NCBI GenBank assembly: GCA_947449875.1 | Contig: CANFSY010000011.1 | Coordinates: forward strand, 1-40,907 | Origin: Paracoccaceae bacterium | Lineage (GTDB): Bacteria; Pseudomonadota; Alphaproteobacteria; Rhodobacterales; Rhodobacteraceae | Direction of reading: 5' to 3' | DNA length: 40,907 nt | Part shown: piece after piece, positions 1-9,051 of the stretch | Layout of the letters: each line of letters opens with the position of its first letter | How positions within the stretch are numbered: position 1 is the stretch's first letter | Program-made: the position numbers and the translations under genes | The notes under the pieces: generated by a model | What the model was told of the DNA's origin: nothing | What the model saw: the letters and a program-made list of their open reading frames with translations, nothing else | Databases searched by the model: none

Positions 1-1
1 A

Positions 2-1180
2 GCCGTGGCCAAAGCAACCCGCACCTTTGACGAGGCTTACGAGACCGTCGTGCAAGACCCCCAACTGGGCACCGCCCATGCCGTGGCCCAAGCGGCCCCC
101 CTTTTGGACAAGGCCGAGGGTGAGGCGATTGTGCTGTACGGCGACACCCCCTTTGTGCGCCCCGAAACCCTGACCGCCATGATCGAAGCCCGCGCCAGCC
201 ATGCCGTGGTCGTGCTGGGCTTTGAAGCGGCCGATCCGGGCCGCTATGGCCGCTTGATCGTGCAGGGCGACAAATTGGCGCAGATTGTCGAATACAAAGA
301 CGCAACCGACGCTGAGCGCGCCATCACCCTGTGCAATTCCGGCGTGGTCTGTGCGCAAAGCCGCACCCTGTTTGATCTGGTCGCCAAAGTGGGCAATGCC
401 AATGCGGCGGGCGAATACTACCTGACCGACATCATAGCCCTTGCCCGCGCCCAAGGCCTGTCGGTGGGCTACGTGACCTGCCCCGAGGCCGAGACGATGG
501 GCATCAACACCCGCCACCAGTTGGCTGCCGCCGAAGCCGCCTTTCAAACCCGCGCCCGCTTTGACGCTTTGGAAAACGGTGTAACGCTGACCGCCCCCGA
601 CACGGTGTATTTCGCGCTGGACACATGGGTGGGCCGCGATGCGACCATCGGCCCCCATGTGATCTTCGGCCCCGCCGTTACCGTGGAATCAGGGGCAGAG
701 GTGAAAGGTTTTTGCCATCTGGAAGGCTGCCACATCTCCCGCGGGGCCAGCGTTGGCCCCTTTGCCCGCCTGCGACCGGGGGCAGAACTGGCCGAAGATG
801 TGCATGTTGGCAACTTTGTAGAAATCAAGAACTCTGTTCTGGACGAAGGCGTTAAGGTTGGCCACCTCACCTATCTGGGCGATGCCCATGTGGGCGAGTT
901 CACCAACATCGGCGCAGGCACCGTGACGTGCAACTACGACGGTGTCATGAAACACCACACCGAGATCGGCAAGAACGCTTTCATCGGCTCTGACACCATG
1001 CTGGTCGCTCCTGTCAGTGTCGGCGATGGGGCTATGACGGGGTCAGGATCTGTCATCACCCAAGACATCCCCGCAGGCGCGCTGGCCTTAGGCCGCGCCC
1101 CGCAAGTGAACAAGGCAGGCCTTGCCGTGCGCTTGTTCGATCGGCTTAAAGCCATCAAAGCCGCGAAAGGCAAAGCATAA
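2..1180 (+). CDS. glmU: Bifunctional GlmU (5'-truncated by window edge)
   Basis: GlmU acetylates glucosamine-1-phosphate and then adds UMP from UTP, giving UDP-GlcNAc for peptidoglycan and lipid A in the cytoplasm. The reading frame is open to the window edge. The GTG at 5 is not the true start: the first visible residues already match the middle of the uridylyltransferase domain (QLGTAHAV, then YGDTP), and the N-terminal nucleotide-binding loop is missing, about 60 residues by comparison with the usual 450-460. The second half is a left-handed beta-helix of hexapeptide repeats (about residues 205-375 of the visible part) with the acetyltransferase signatures GNFVEIKNS, GAGTVTCNYDG and IGSDT. 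The stop codon shares one base with the glmS start (TAATG), so the two enzymes of one pathway are probably translated together. The identification is firm; only the N-terminus is unseen. Confidence 0.97.
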   Translation, partial: AVAKATRTFDEAYETVVQDPQLGTAHAVAQAAPLLDKAEGEAIVLYGDTPFVRPETLTAMIEARASHAVVVLGFEAADPGRYGRLIVQGDKLAQIVEYKDATDAERAITLCNSGVVCAQSRTLFDLVAKVGNANAAGEYYLTDIIALARAQGLSVGYVTCPEAETMGINTRHQLAAAEAAFQTRARFDALENGVTLTAPDTVYFALDTWVGRDATIGPHVIFGPAVTVESGAEVKGFCHLEGCHISRGASVGPFARLRPGAELAEDVHVGNFVEIKNSVLDEGVKVGHLTYLGDAHVGEFTNIGAGTVTCNYDGVMKHHTEIGKNAFIGSDTMLVAPVSVGDGAMTGSGSVITQDIPAGALALGRAPQVNKAGLAVRLFDRLKAIKAAKGKA

Positions 1181-2991
1181 TGTGCGGGATTGTAGGCGTT
1201 CTGGGCCGCCACGAAGCGGCCCCTTTGCTGGTTGAAGCGTTAAAGCGGCTGGAATATCGCGGCTATGATTCCGCAGGCATCGCCACCGTCAACCACGGTG
1301 TTCTCGACCGCAGGCGGGCGGTGGGCAAGCTGGTGAACCTGTCAGACCTGCTGGTTCATAACCCGCTGGCAGGCAAATCGGGCATCGGGCACACCCGTTG
1401 GGCCACGCACGGTGCCGCCACCACGCAAAACGCGCATCCTCATGCCTCGGGGCCTGTGGCGGTGGTGCACAACGGTATTATCGAAAACTTCCGCGACTTG
1501 CGGGCCGAGTTGACGGCGCAGGGTCTGGCCTTTGAGTCTGAAACCGATACCGAAACCGTCGCCCACCTGACGCACTTTTACATGGATCAGGGCCATTCCG
1601 CCTTCGAGGCCGTCAAATCCACCCTCAACCGGCTGCACGGGGCCTTTGCCTTGGCGTTTTTGTTTGCCGGCGAAGATGATCTTATGATTGCCGCGCGCAA
1701 AGGATCGCCCTTGGCGATTGGGCATGGCGACGGCGAGATGTTCATTGGCTCTGACGCCATCGCCCTAGCCCCCATGACCGACCGCATCACCTATCTGGAA
1801 GAGGGCGACTGCGCCGTTCTGACCCGCCACGGGGCGACGATCTATGACGCGGCCAACCGTTTGGTGACCCGCGCCGAAACCCGCATCCAGATCGACGCCA
1901 CCCGCATCGAAAAGGCGGGTTACAAGCATTTCATGGCCAAAGAGATCGCCGAGCAGCCCTTGGTGATCGCCAATGCGCTGGGCCATTACATCCAAGACGG
2001 CGCGCTGAACCTGCCGGATTCGGTGAATTTCCAAGGGGTTGACCGGCTGACCTTGGTGGCCTGCGGGACGGCGTCTTTTGCGGGTCAGGTGGCGAAATAC
2101 TGGTTTGAACAGGTGGCGGGCCTGCCCGTCGATGTCGATATCGCGTCCGAATTCCGCTACCGCGAACCGCCGCTGTCGGGCCAATCTTGGGCGCTGTTTG
2201 TCAGCCAATCGGGCGAAACGGCCGACACTTTGGCCGCCCTGCGCTATGCCAAAGACAAGGTCGCCAAGATCGTCGCCGTGGTGAACGTGCCCACATCTTC
2301 CATCGCGCGCGAGGCGGACTTGGCCCTGCCAATTATGGCAGGGGTCGAGGTGGGCGTGGCCTCGACCAAGGCCTTTACCTGCCAATTGATCACGCTGGCC
2401 TTGCTGGCGCTGAAAGCGGGTGTGGACCGCGGGCGGGTGGATGCGGCGACTTTGGCCAAGCATCTGGCCGATCTGGCCGCCCTGCCCGGTCTGATGAACC
2501 ACGCCATGGGCCTATCGGGAGAGATTGCAGCGATTGCCGACGATCTGGCCAAGGCGCAGGATGTGTTGTTCCTTGGGCGCGGGGCAATGTATCCGCTGGC
2601 CTTGGAAGGCGCGTTAAAGCTGAAAGAAATCAGCTATATCCACGCCGAGGGCTATGCCTCGGGCGAGTTAAAACACGGCCCCATCGCGCTGATTGACGAA
2701 AAAGTGCCGGTGATCGTGCTGGCCCCGCGCGATGCGTTGTTTGAAAAAACCGTATCGAACATGCAAGAGGTCATGGCCCGCCACGGCAAGGTGCTGCTGA
2801 TCTCCGACGCGCGCGGGGTGGAAGACGCGGGCAAAGGTGTCTGGCGCACCCTAAAAATGCCCGAGGCGGGGATTTTTGCGCCCATCCTGTACGCCGTGCC
2901 CGCGCAATTGCTGGCCTATTACACCGCCATCGCCAAAGGCACCGATGTCGACCAACCCCGCAATCTGGCCAAATCGGTGACAGTCGAATGA
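1180..2991 (+). CDS. glmS: Glutamine--fructose-6-phosphate aminotransferase (isomerizing)
   Basis: GlmS makes glucosamine-6-phosphate from fructose-6-phosphate and glutamine, the committed step toward UDP-GlcNAc. The protein is 603 residues, the normal length. It starts MCGIVG, so Cys2 becomes the N-terminal nucleophile of the class II glutaminase domain. HTRWATHG (71-78) and HNGIIEN follow. Two SIS sugar-isomerase domains fill the C-terminal half: VACGTASFAG, SQSGETADT and STKAFT in the first, GRGAMYPLALEGALKLKE and ELKHGP in the second. The C-terminus reads KSVTVE, the family's usual closing sequence, which shapes the sugar site. ATG at 1180 overlaps the glmU stop by one base, and the stop overlaps the next gene by four (ATGA), so the three genes look like one transcript. 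I see no glmS-ribozyme-like leader and no room for one. Confidence 0.98.
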   Translation: MCGIVGVLGRHEAAPLLVEALKRLEYRGYDSAGIATVNHGVLDRRRAVGKLVNLSDLLVHNPLAGKSGIGHTRWATHGAATTQNAHPHASGPVAVVHNGIIENFRDLRAELTAQGLAFESETDTETVAHLTHFYMDQGHSAFEAVKSTLNRLHGAFALAFLFAGEDDLMIAARKGSPLAIGHGDGEMFIGSDAIALAPMTDRITYLEEGDCAVLTRHGATIYDAANRLVTRAETRIQIDATRIEKAGYKHFMAKEIAEQPLVIANALGHYIQDGALNLPDSVNFQGVDRLTLVACGTASFAGQVAKYWFEQVAGLPVDVDIASEFRYREPPLSGQSWALFVSQSGETADTLAALRYAKDKVAKIVAVVNVPTSSIAREADLALPIMAGVEVGVASTKAFTCQLITLALLALKAGVDRGRVDAATLAKHLADLAALPGLMNHAMGLSGEIAAIADDLAKAQDVLFLGRGAMYPLALEGALKLKEISYIHAEGYASGELKHGPIALIDEKVPVIVLAPRDALFEKTVSNMQEVMARHGKVLLISDARGVEDAGKGVWRTLKMPEAGIFAPILYAVPAQLLAYYTAIAKGTDVDQPRNLAKSVTVE

Positions 2992-3716
2992 CTTTGCAAG
3001 ACGCACTCGCCGCCCTAGACGCCTTGGGCAACGCCGAAAAGGCTGCGGAATCGGCCGCTTATCACAAAGTGGCACGCCGCTATCTGGGCGTCAGCGTGCC
3101 CCAGATCACCGATCTGGCCACAGCATGGCGCGCCGATCTGACCCTGCCCGACCGCGTGGCTTTGGCCGCCGGCCTGTGGGACAGCGACATCCACGAAGCC
3201 AAAGTTGCCGCCGCCAAACTGCTGACCCAAGCGCGTATTGCCGAAGATGCGGGCGTTTGGCAGCTGATCGCCTCGTGGGTGGCGGGCTTTGATGCTTGGG
3301 CCATTGCCGATCACGCCTGTGCCGCAGGTGCACGGCGGCTGATGGCAGACCCGACCCGCTTGGATCAGGTCGAAGCGTGGACCACGCACCCCAACATGTG
3401 GGCCCGCCGCGCGGCTTTGGTCATGAGTTTGGGCTGGACCAAGCAAAACTTCCCCAAACCCGCCGACCTTGCCGCCCGCGACCGCGTGCTGGGCTGGTGC
3501 GCGTTGTATGTCACGGACAAGGATTGGTTTATTCAAAAAGCGATAGCGTGGTGGCTGCGCGATCTGTCCAAACACGCGCCGGATACGGCGGCCCTGTGGC
3601 TGGCCGAACATGGCCCCCATATGAAAACTTGGGCGCGCAAAGAGGCGTCAAAGTATCTGGCAGACGGGTCCATCGGCGCTCAAAGCCCGCCAGATGCGGG
3701 TGAAAGCGTCGAATAA
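2988..3716 (+). CDS. DNA alkylation repair protein, AlkD/HEAT-like
   Basis: This 242-residue, all-helical protein is rich in Trp and Ala and matches the DNA alkylation repair (AlkD-type) family. Members bind DNA with HEAT-like repeats and, where active, excise N3- and N7-alkylpurines. Recognisable family wording includes YLGVSVPQITDLA near the N-terminus, LWDSDIHEAKVAAAKLL, WAIADHACAAGARR, WARRAALVMSLGW and DKDWFIQKAIAWWLRDLSK toward the C-terminus. The start ATG lies in the glmS stop (ATGA overlap), which fits translational coupling. Whether it is an active glycosylase cannot be told from this reading: many family members in alphaproteobacteria are uncharacterised and may only bind DNA. Nothing suggests truncation or transfer; base usage matches the neighbours. 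Confidence 0.85.
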   Translation: MTLQDALAALDALGNAEKAAESAAYHKVARRYLGVSVPQITDLATAWRADLTLPDRVALAAGLWDSDIHEAKVAAAKLLTQARIAEDAGVWQLIASWVAGFDAWAIADHACAAGARRLMADPTRLDQVEAWTTHPNMWARRAALVMSLGWTKQNFPKPADLAARDRVLGWCALYVTDKDWFIQKAIAWWLRDLSKHAPDTAALWLAEHGPHMKTWARKEASKYLADGSIGAQSPPDAGESVE

Positions 3717-3752
3717 GGGGCGCAAACCCGCCAAAACCCCAGCAGTCCTTGC

Positions 3753-3773
3753 ACCCCATATGCTGTATGGGGT
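3753..3773. other. Hairpin between the alkD-like gene and gyrA
   Basis: The 106-base gap before gyrA contains a perfect 8-bp stem (ACCCCATA / TATGGGGT) with a 5-base loop. No T-run follows on the plus strand, so it is not a standard intrinsic terminator for the glmU-glmS-alkD transcript. It could be a factor-dependent end, or an element within the gyrA promoter: TTGCAC at 3749 and TAAAGT at 3773 sit 18 bases apart on either side of it. I cannot choose between these. Confidence 0.35.
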
Positions 3774-3822
3774 AAAGTCGGCATAACAGAATATTGACCT
3801 TACATCAAAGGCGCGCCCCAAC

Positions 3823-6534
3823 GTGAGCGACACCACCGAACCCCCTGAAAACAATGACGATTCTGCAAAGCCAATAGCCCACGGCCCCCAAGTCGACATC
3901 TCGTCCGAGATGCGCACGGCCTATCTTGACTATGCGATGTCGGTCATTGTCAGCCGCGCCATCCCCGATCTGCGCGACGGACTGAAACCCGTGCACCGCC
4001 GCATCCTGTTTGCGATGCACGAAACCACCAACACCCACGAAAAACCCTACCGCAAATCGGCCCGTCCGGTGGGCGATACGATGGGCAAATACCACCCCCA
4101 CGGCGACAGCGCGATCTATGACGCGCTGGTGCGTATGGCGCAGCCCTTTTCGATGAGCTTGAAGCTTTTGGACGGCCAAGGCAACTTTGGCTCGATGGAC
4201 GGCGACAATGCCGCCGCCATGCGCTACACCGAAGTGCGCATGGACAAGCCCGCCGCCTTTCTTCTGGCCGATATCGACAAAGACACCGTTGATTTCCAAG
4301 ACAATTACGACGGCAAGGACAAAGAACCCACCGTCCTGCCCGCCCGCTTTCCCAATATGCTGGTCAACGGGGCCGAAGGCATTGCCGTGGGCATGGCCAC
4401 CCGCATTCCACCGCATAACTTGGGCGAAGTGATCGACGGCGCCTTGGCCCTGATCGACGACCCTGATCTGTCTTCCGAACGCCTGATGGAGATCATCCCC
4501 GCGCCTGATTTCCCCACAGGCGCGCTGATCTTGGGCCGGTCCGGTGCGCGCAAAGCCTACCTTGAAGGGCGCGGGTCGGTCATCATCCGGTCCAAAACCC
4601 ATATCGAGGAAATCCGCAAAGACCGCTTTGCCATTGTGATCGACGAAATCCCCTATCAGGTCAACAAATCGCGCATGATCGAGATCATCGCCGAAATGGT
4701 GCGCGATAAGAAGATCGAAGGCATTTCCAACGTTGCCGACGAATCCGACCGGATCGGCGTGCGCGTGGTGATCGAACTGAAACGCGATGCGACGGCGGAT
4801 GTGGTGTTGAACCAACTGTTCCGCTTCACGCCGATGCAAACCTCTTTCGCCTGCAACATGCTGGCATTGAACGGCGGTCGCCCCGAAACCCTGATGCTGC
4901 GCGATTTCCTCAGCCACTTCATCACCTTCCGGGAAGAAGTCGTCGCCCGCCGCACCGCGTTCGAGCTGCGCAAGGCACGCGAGCGCAGCCATATCCTGTG
5001 CGGTTTGGCCGTGGCTGTTTCCAATGTCGATGAAATCGTGCGCACCATCCGCGCCTCGGCTGACGCCGCCGAAGCGCGCGAAAAGCTGATGACGCGGCGC
5101 TGGCCTGCGGCGGATATCGCAGCCTATATCCGCCTGATTGATGACCCCAGCCATACGATGAACGACGATGGCACCTATAACCTGTCCGAAGCCCAAGCCC
5201 GCGCCATTTTGGAATTGCGCCTGCAACGCCTAACCGCTTTGGGCGTGAAAGAAGTGACCGACGAGCTGGAAGAACTGGCCGCCAAGATCAAGGATTACCT
5301 TGAAATCTTGGGCTCGCGCGAGCGGATCATGACGATCATCTCCGACGAGCTGCGTGAAATCAAAGCCCTCTTCGCCGTGCCCCGCCGCACCGAGATTGTC
5401 GACTGGTCCGGCGATATGGAAGACGAAGACCTGATCGAGCGTGAGGATATGGTCGTCACCATCACCTCGGGCGGCTATATCAAGCGCACGCCTTTGGCAG
5501 AGTTCCGCGCGCAAAATCGCGGCGGCAAGGGCCTTGCCTCGATGCAGACCAAAGACGACGATGTGGTCACCACCCTGTTTGTCGCCAACACCCACACGCC
5601 GCTGTTGTTCTTCACAACTGACGGCATTGTTTACAAACTGAAAACATGGCGCCTGCCGCAGGCGGGCCGCACGGCCAAGGGCAAGGCCATCGTCAACATC
5701 CTGCCGATTGAAACCGGCGTGTCCATCGCGGCCCTGATGCCGGTCGATGTGCCGGAACTGGACTGGGACAATCTGCAAATCATCTTCGCCACCTCTGACG
5801 GCGATGTGCGCCAAAACGACCTGTCCGATTTCACCAATGTGCAGCGCAACGGCAAGATCGCGATGAAACTGCCCGAAGGGGTGACGCTGGTGAACGCCGC
5901 CATCTGCGACGATCAAGATGATGTGATGCTTGTCACAGCCCTTGGCCGCGCCATCCGCTTTGCCACAACCGATATCCGTGTCTTCAAATCGCGCGGATCA
6001 ACCGGCGTGCGCGGCATTCGGCTGGCCGAGGGGGATAAGGTCGTCTCGATGTCGATCATCCGCCACTTCGAGGCTGATCCCGCCGAACGCGAAGCTTATC
6101 TTAAGCAGCGCCGCCTGATGGCAGGCGTGACCGAAGAGGCCGAAGCCGATGACGACGGTGAAGCCGTCGAAGCGGGCCAATTGTCGCCCGAACGCTACGC
6201 GCAAATGTCAGCGGCTGAGGATTTGATCTTGACGATCACCACTTCGGGCACGGGCAAGCTGTCGTCCTCGCATGATTATCCGGTGCGCGGGCGGGGTGGG
6301 ATGGGTGTGAAAGCGATGGATTCCGCCATGCGCGGCGGGCCGCTGGTGGCCTCGTTCAAGGTTGATCTGTCGGATCAGATCATGCTTGCCACCTCCACCG
6401 GCCAGTCGATCCGCGTGCCGGTTGACCAGATCAGCTTCCGCTCGCGCAGCGCCGGCGGGGTCAAAGTGCTTAACACCGGCGGCGCGGAAGAGGTCGTCTC
6501 GGTCGCCCGCGTGGCCGAACAGTCCGAGGAATGA
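3823..6534 (+). CDS. gyrA: DNA gyrase subunit A
   Basis: GyrA is the DNA-cleaving subunit of gyrase, which introduces negative supercoils as an A2B2 complex with GyrB. The 903-residue protein shows the full family plan: the N-terminal topoisomerase IV/GyrA core with [29 protein letters not shown] and [10 protein letters not shown]. The active-site tyrosine is Tyr135 of RYTEVR. The C-terminal half is a beta-pinwheel that carries the GyrA box as QNRGGKG. The quinolone-resistance positions read Ser96 and Asp100, equivalent to E. coli Ser83 and Asp87, so they are the sensitive type. A short acidic insert (about residues 765-785) is a lineage variation. The start is GTG at 3823; no upstream in-frame start has a better context. 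The stop overlaps the next gene by four bases (ATGA). Confidence 0.98.
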   Translation: MSDTTEPPENNDDSAKPIAHGPQVDISSEMRTAYLDYAMSVIVSRAIPDLRDGLKPVHRRILFAMHETTNTHEKPYRKSARPVGDTMGKYHPHGDSAIYDALVRMAQPFSMSLKLLDGQGNFGSMDGDNAAAMRYTEVRMDKPAAFLLADIDKDTVDFQDNYDGKDKEPTVLPARFPNMLVNGAEGIAVGMATRIPPHNLGEVIDGALALIDDPDLSSERLMEIIPAPDFPTGALILGRSGARKAYLEGRGSVIIRSKTHIEEIRKDRFAIVIDEIPYQVNKSRMIEIIAEMVRDKKIEGISNVADESDRIGVRVVIELKRDATADVVLNQLFRFTPMQTSFACNMLALNGGRPETLMLRDFLSHFITFREEVVARRTAFELRKARERSHILCGLAVAVSNVDEIVRTIRASADAAEAREKLMTRRWPAADIAAYIRLIDDPSHTMNDDGTYNLSEAQARAILELRLQRLTALGVKEVTDELEELAAKIKDYLEILGSRERIMTIISDELREIKALFAVPRRTEIVDWSGDMEDEDLIEREDMVVTITSGGYIKRTPLAEFRAQNRGGKGLASMQTKDDDVVTTLFVANTHTPLLFFTTDGIVYKLKTWRLPQAGRTAKGKAIVNILPIETGVSIAALMPVDVPELDWDNLQIIFATSDGDVRQNDLSDFTNVQRNGKIAMKLPEGVTLVNAAICDDQDDVMLVTALGRAIRFATTDIRVFKSRGSTGVRGIRLAEGDKVVSMSIIRHFEADPAEREAYLKQRRLMAGVTEEAEADDDGEAVEAGQLSPERYAQMSAAEDLILTITTSGTGKLSSSHDYPVRGRGGMGVKAMDSAMRGGPLVASFKVDLSDQIMLATSTGQSIRVPVDQISFRSRSAGGVKVLNTGGAEEVVSVARVAEQSEE

Positions 6535-6881
6535 ACGATGCCCTCTCCCTGCGGCTGGCCGAACTGGCCGCAGGGGGCAAAACCATCACCTACGGCCAAC
6601 TCGCCCGCGATCTGGGCCTCACCGGCCCTGCCACCATCGCCCGCCTGACAGCCGCGCTGGAAGCGACGATGGAAGACGACGCGGCCCAAAACCACCCCTT
6701 CCGCGCGGTGGTGCTGTCAGGCCGTCTGGCCAAAGACCTGCCCGCGCAAGGGTTTTTCGACAAAGCCACCAGTTTAGGCCGCTACCAATCCCAAGACCCC
6801 GCCGACTATGTCGCGACCGAACGCGCCGCCCTTACCGCTTTCATACTTGCCCAAATATCCCACAGGGGTGTGGGGGTGTGA
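6531..6881 (+). CDS. Conserved small protein of unknown function
   Basis: This 116-residue protein is coupled to gyrA by an ATGA overlap. I do not recognise an established function. The N-terminal half ([13 protein letters not shown], then [18 protein letters not shown]) looks like a small helix-turn-helix or winged-helix segment and loosely recalls the DNA-binding half of alkyltransferase-like proteins, but there is no PCHR-type active-site motif. The central stretch PFRAVVLSG, then [16 protein letters not shown], is distinctive and I believe conserved among Rhodobacterales, which argues for a real gene. The last dozen residues ([11 protein letters not shown]) are encoded by sequence that looks like an extragenic repeat plus hairpin, so the C-terminus is probably a lineage-specific tail. 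The stop codon lies in the loop of that hairpin. A DNA-binding role is only a guess. Confidence 0.7.
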   Translation: MNDALSLRLAELAAGGKTITYGQLARDLGLTGPATIARLTAALEATMEDDAAQNHPFRAVVLSGRLAKDLPAQGFFDKATSLGRYQSQDPADYVATERAALTAFILAQISHRGVGV

Positions 6882-6890
6882 AACCCCCAC
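6845..6890 (+). repeat. Extragenic-type repeat and hairpin ending the unknown gene
   Basis: ACTTGCCCAAATATCC (6845-6860) is followed by a perfect 7-bp hairpin, GTGGGGG at 6870-6876 and CCCCCAC at 6884-6890, then a pyrimidine-rich run (TCTTTCTTTC). From memory, the motif GCCCAAATAT next to G-rich hairpins recurs at gene ends in Rhodobacteraceae. The unit may act as a weak terminator between the gyrA operon and trmFO. It overlaps the last codons and stop of the upstream gene. Confidence 0.5.
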
Positions 6891-6928
6891 TCTTTCTTTC
6901 CCCCGCAAAACCCCCTAAATCCCCCCGC

Positions 6929-8254
6929 ATGGAACCTTTACACATCATCGGCGGCGGCATGGCCGGATCAGAGGCCGCTTGGCAGGCGGCCCAAGCGGGC
7001 GTGCCCGTCATTCTCCACGAAATGCGCCCCGCCAAGGGCACCTTTGCCCACCGCTCGGGCGATTTTGCCGAAATGGTCTGCTCGAATTCCTTTCGTTCCG
7101 ACGACAGCGAGCAGAACGCCGTGGGCCTGCTGCATTGGGAAATGCGCGCGGCCAATGGGTTGATCTTGCAGGCGGCAGAAGCGCACCGGTTGCCCGCAGG
7201 GGGCGCCTTGGCGGTGGACCGTGACCCTTTTGCCGCCTTTGTCACGGCCAAGCTGAAAACCCATCCCTTGGTGTCGGTGTCCTATGAAGAGATCACCGAG
7301 CTGCCCACCGATGGCCAGTGGATCATCGCCACAGGGCCGCTGACCTCAACCGCGCTGGCCCATTCCATCCGCGCCCATACCAACGCCGAGGCTTTGGCCT
7401 TTTTTGACGCCATTGCCCCGATCGTCTATGCCGAATCGGTCGATATGTCGGTCGCTTGGATGCAGTCGCGCTATGACAAGGGCGAGACGCTCGAAGAGCA
7501 AACCGCCTATATGAACTGCCCGATGGACAAGGCGCAGTACGACGCCTTTATCGAAGCCCTGCTGGCCGCCGAAAAGACCGAATTTCGCCCCGAGGAAGCC
7601 GCCAGCTATTTCGACGGCTGCCTGCCGATCGAGGTGATGGCCGAACGTGGCCCCCAGACGCTGCGCTTTGGCCCGATGAAGCCGGTGGGCCTGACCAATC
7701 CGCACAATCCGCAAAAGCCCTATGCCGTGGTGCAACTGCGCCGCGATAACAAGCTGGGCACGCTGTACAACATCGTGGGCTTTCAAACCAAGATGAAATA
7801 CGGCGCGCAACTGGCTGTTTTCAAAATGATTCCCGGCCTTGAAAATGCCAGCTTTGCAAGGCTCGGCGGCATTCATCGCAACACGTTCATCAACTCTCCC
7901 ACGCTGCTCGATGACCAGATGCGCCTGAAATCGCGCCCCAATATCCGCTTTGCGGGCCAGATCACCGGTGTCGAAGGCTATGTGGAAAGTGCGGCGATGG
8001 GGCTGGTGGCAGGGCGGATGGCTGCGGCGGAAATGCAGGGCAAAATTTTGCCAGCGCCGCCGCCCGACACCGCCATGGGGGCCTTGATCACCCATATCAC
8101 CGGCGGGGCTGAAGCCAAGACGTTTCAGCCGATGAACGTGAACTTCGGCCTGTTCCCCCCAATCGACGCACGCGGGGGCCGCAAAGGGCGCAAAGACCGC
8201 TACAAAGCCTATACAGACCGTGCCAAAGACTCTTTCACCCAATGGCTCGGCTAA
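6929..8254 (+). CDS. trmFO: TrmFO, folate/FAD-dependent tRNA m5U54 methyltransferase
   Basis: TrmFO methylates uridine 54 in the T-loop of tRNA, using methylenetetrahydrofolate as carbon donor and FADH2 as reductant. It replaces SAM-dependent TrmA in many alphaproteobacteria. The 441-residue product is of normal length. It opens with the FAD-binding loop [13 protein letters not shown] (6-18) and has the family motifs [15 protein letters not shown] with its conserved cysteine, and GALAVDRD. C-terminal wording includes [16 protein letters not shown] and [11 protein letters not shown] chose the ATG at 6929 because the family always begins a few residues before the GxGxxG loop; the frame itself stays open far upstream into gyrA. 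The 3' end overlaps gluQRS by 13 bases, so these two tRNA-modification genes are probably expressed together. Confidence 0.96.
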   Translation: MEPLHIIGGGMAGSEAAWQAAQAGVPVILHEMRPAKGTFAHRSGDFAEMVCSNSFRSDDSEQNAVGLLHWEMRAANGLILQAAEAHRLPAGGALAVDRDPFAAFVTAKLKTHPLVSVSYEEITELPTDGQWIIATGPLTSTALAHSIRAHTNAEALAFFDAIAPIVYAESVDMSVAWMQSRYDKGETLEEQTAYMNCPMDKAQYDAFIEALLAAEKTEFRPEEAASYFDGCLPIEVMAERGPQTLRFGPMKPVGLTNPHNPQKPYAVVQLRRDNKLGTLYNIVGFQTKMKYGAQLAVFKMIPGLENASFARLGGIHRNTFINSPTLLDDQMRLKSRPNIRFAGQITGVEGYVESAAMGLVAGRMAAAEMQGKILPAPPPDTAMGALITHITGGAEAKTFQPMNVNFGLFPPIDARGGRKGRKDRYKAYTDRAKDSFTQWLG

Positions 8255-9045
8255 CCCGCTTTGCCCCCTCGCCCACTGGCCCGTTGCATCTGGGCCATGC
8301 CTATGCAGCCCTGATCGCCGCTGAGCGCGGGGATCGGTTTTTGGTGCGGATCGAAGACATCGACCGCACCCGCTGCAAGCCCGCCTACGCGGCGCAGATA
8401 TTTGACGATCTGCACTGGCTGGGCCTGACATGGGACTTGCCCGTGATGCGCCAATCGCAGCGCCAAGCGGCCTATGATGCAGCGCTAGACCAGCTATCGG
8501 CGCAGGGTTTGACCTATTGTTGCACCTGTACGCGCGCCGATATCCGCGCTGCGCTGTCGGCCCCGCAAGAGGGGGTCGATGGCCCGATTTATCCGGGCAC
8601 CTGCCGTGACGCGCACCACGACAGCGGCGCTGTGCGGTTGAACATGGCCAAGGCGGCCAAGCTGCTGCCGGACTTAAGTTTCACCGAAACCGGCACGCAT
8701 CCGGCACGCTACAAAATCAACCCCGCCCAACTGATCCAATCCAGCGGCGATGTGATTCTGTCGCGGCGCGATATTGGCGTGGCCTATCATCTGGCCGTGG
8801 TGGTGGATGACGCGGCCCAAGGCATCACCGAGGTCACACGCGGCCAAGACCTGTTGGACGCAACCCCGTTGCAGGTCGCCCTCCAGCACCTGCTGGCCCT
8901 GCCCACGCCCATATACCACCACCACGCCCTGATCCGCGACGATCAGGGCAAGCGCCTTGCCAAGCGCGACGATGCCCGCGCCTTGGCCAAGTACCGTGCT
9001 GAAGGCGCAACCCCCGCCGACATTCGCCGCATGATCGGCCTGTAA
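8242..9045 (+). CDS. gluQRS: Glutamyl-Q tRNA(Asp) synthetase
   Basis: GluQRS is a shortened glutamyl-tRNA synthetase that attaches glutamate to queuosine in the anticodon loop of tRNA(Asp) instead of charging a tRNA end. At 267 residues it has only the catalytic core and lacks the anticodon-binding domain, which separates it from GltX. Visible motifs are [15 protein letters not shown] (6-20, HIGH type), [10 protein letters not shown], and KRLAKR (KMSKS type) near the C-terminus. A zinc knuckle is formed by cysteines in YCCTCTR (Cys94 and Cys96) with Tyr117 and Cys121 of YPGTC. The ATG at 8242 lies inside the trmFO end. The stop is six bases from the stop of convergent der, with no room for a separate terminator. 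Confidence 0.95.
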   Translation: MARLTRFAPSPTGPLHLGHAYAALIAAERGDRFLVRIEDIDRTRCKPAYAAQIFDDLHWLGLTWDLPVMRQSQRQAAYDAALDQLSAQGLTYCCTCTRADIRAALSAPQEGVDGPIYPGTCRDAHHDSGAVRLNMAKAAKLLPDLSFTETGTHPARYKINPAQLIQSSGDVILSRRDIGVAYHLAVVVDDAAQGITEVTRGQDLLDATPLQVALQHLLALPTPIYHHHALIRDDQGKRLAKRDDARALAKYRAEGATPADIRRMIGL

Positions 9046-9051
9046 CCCAGC

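Noticed and set aside
4081-4150. Quinolone-resistance change in gyrA
   Set aside because: The key positions read Ser96 and Asp100, the sensitive residues.
3805-5226. 473-residue open frame on the minus strand
   Set aside because: Antisense of gyrA; no domain seen.
6362-8254. Possible fusion of an upstream domain to TrmFO
   Set aside because: The first 189 codons are a shifted frame of gyrA and the small unknown gene; TrmFO begins normally at 6929.
7346-8431. 361-residue open frame on the minus strand
   Set aside because: Antisense of trmFO and gluQRS.
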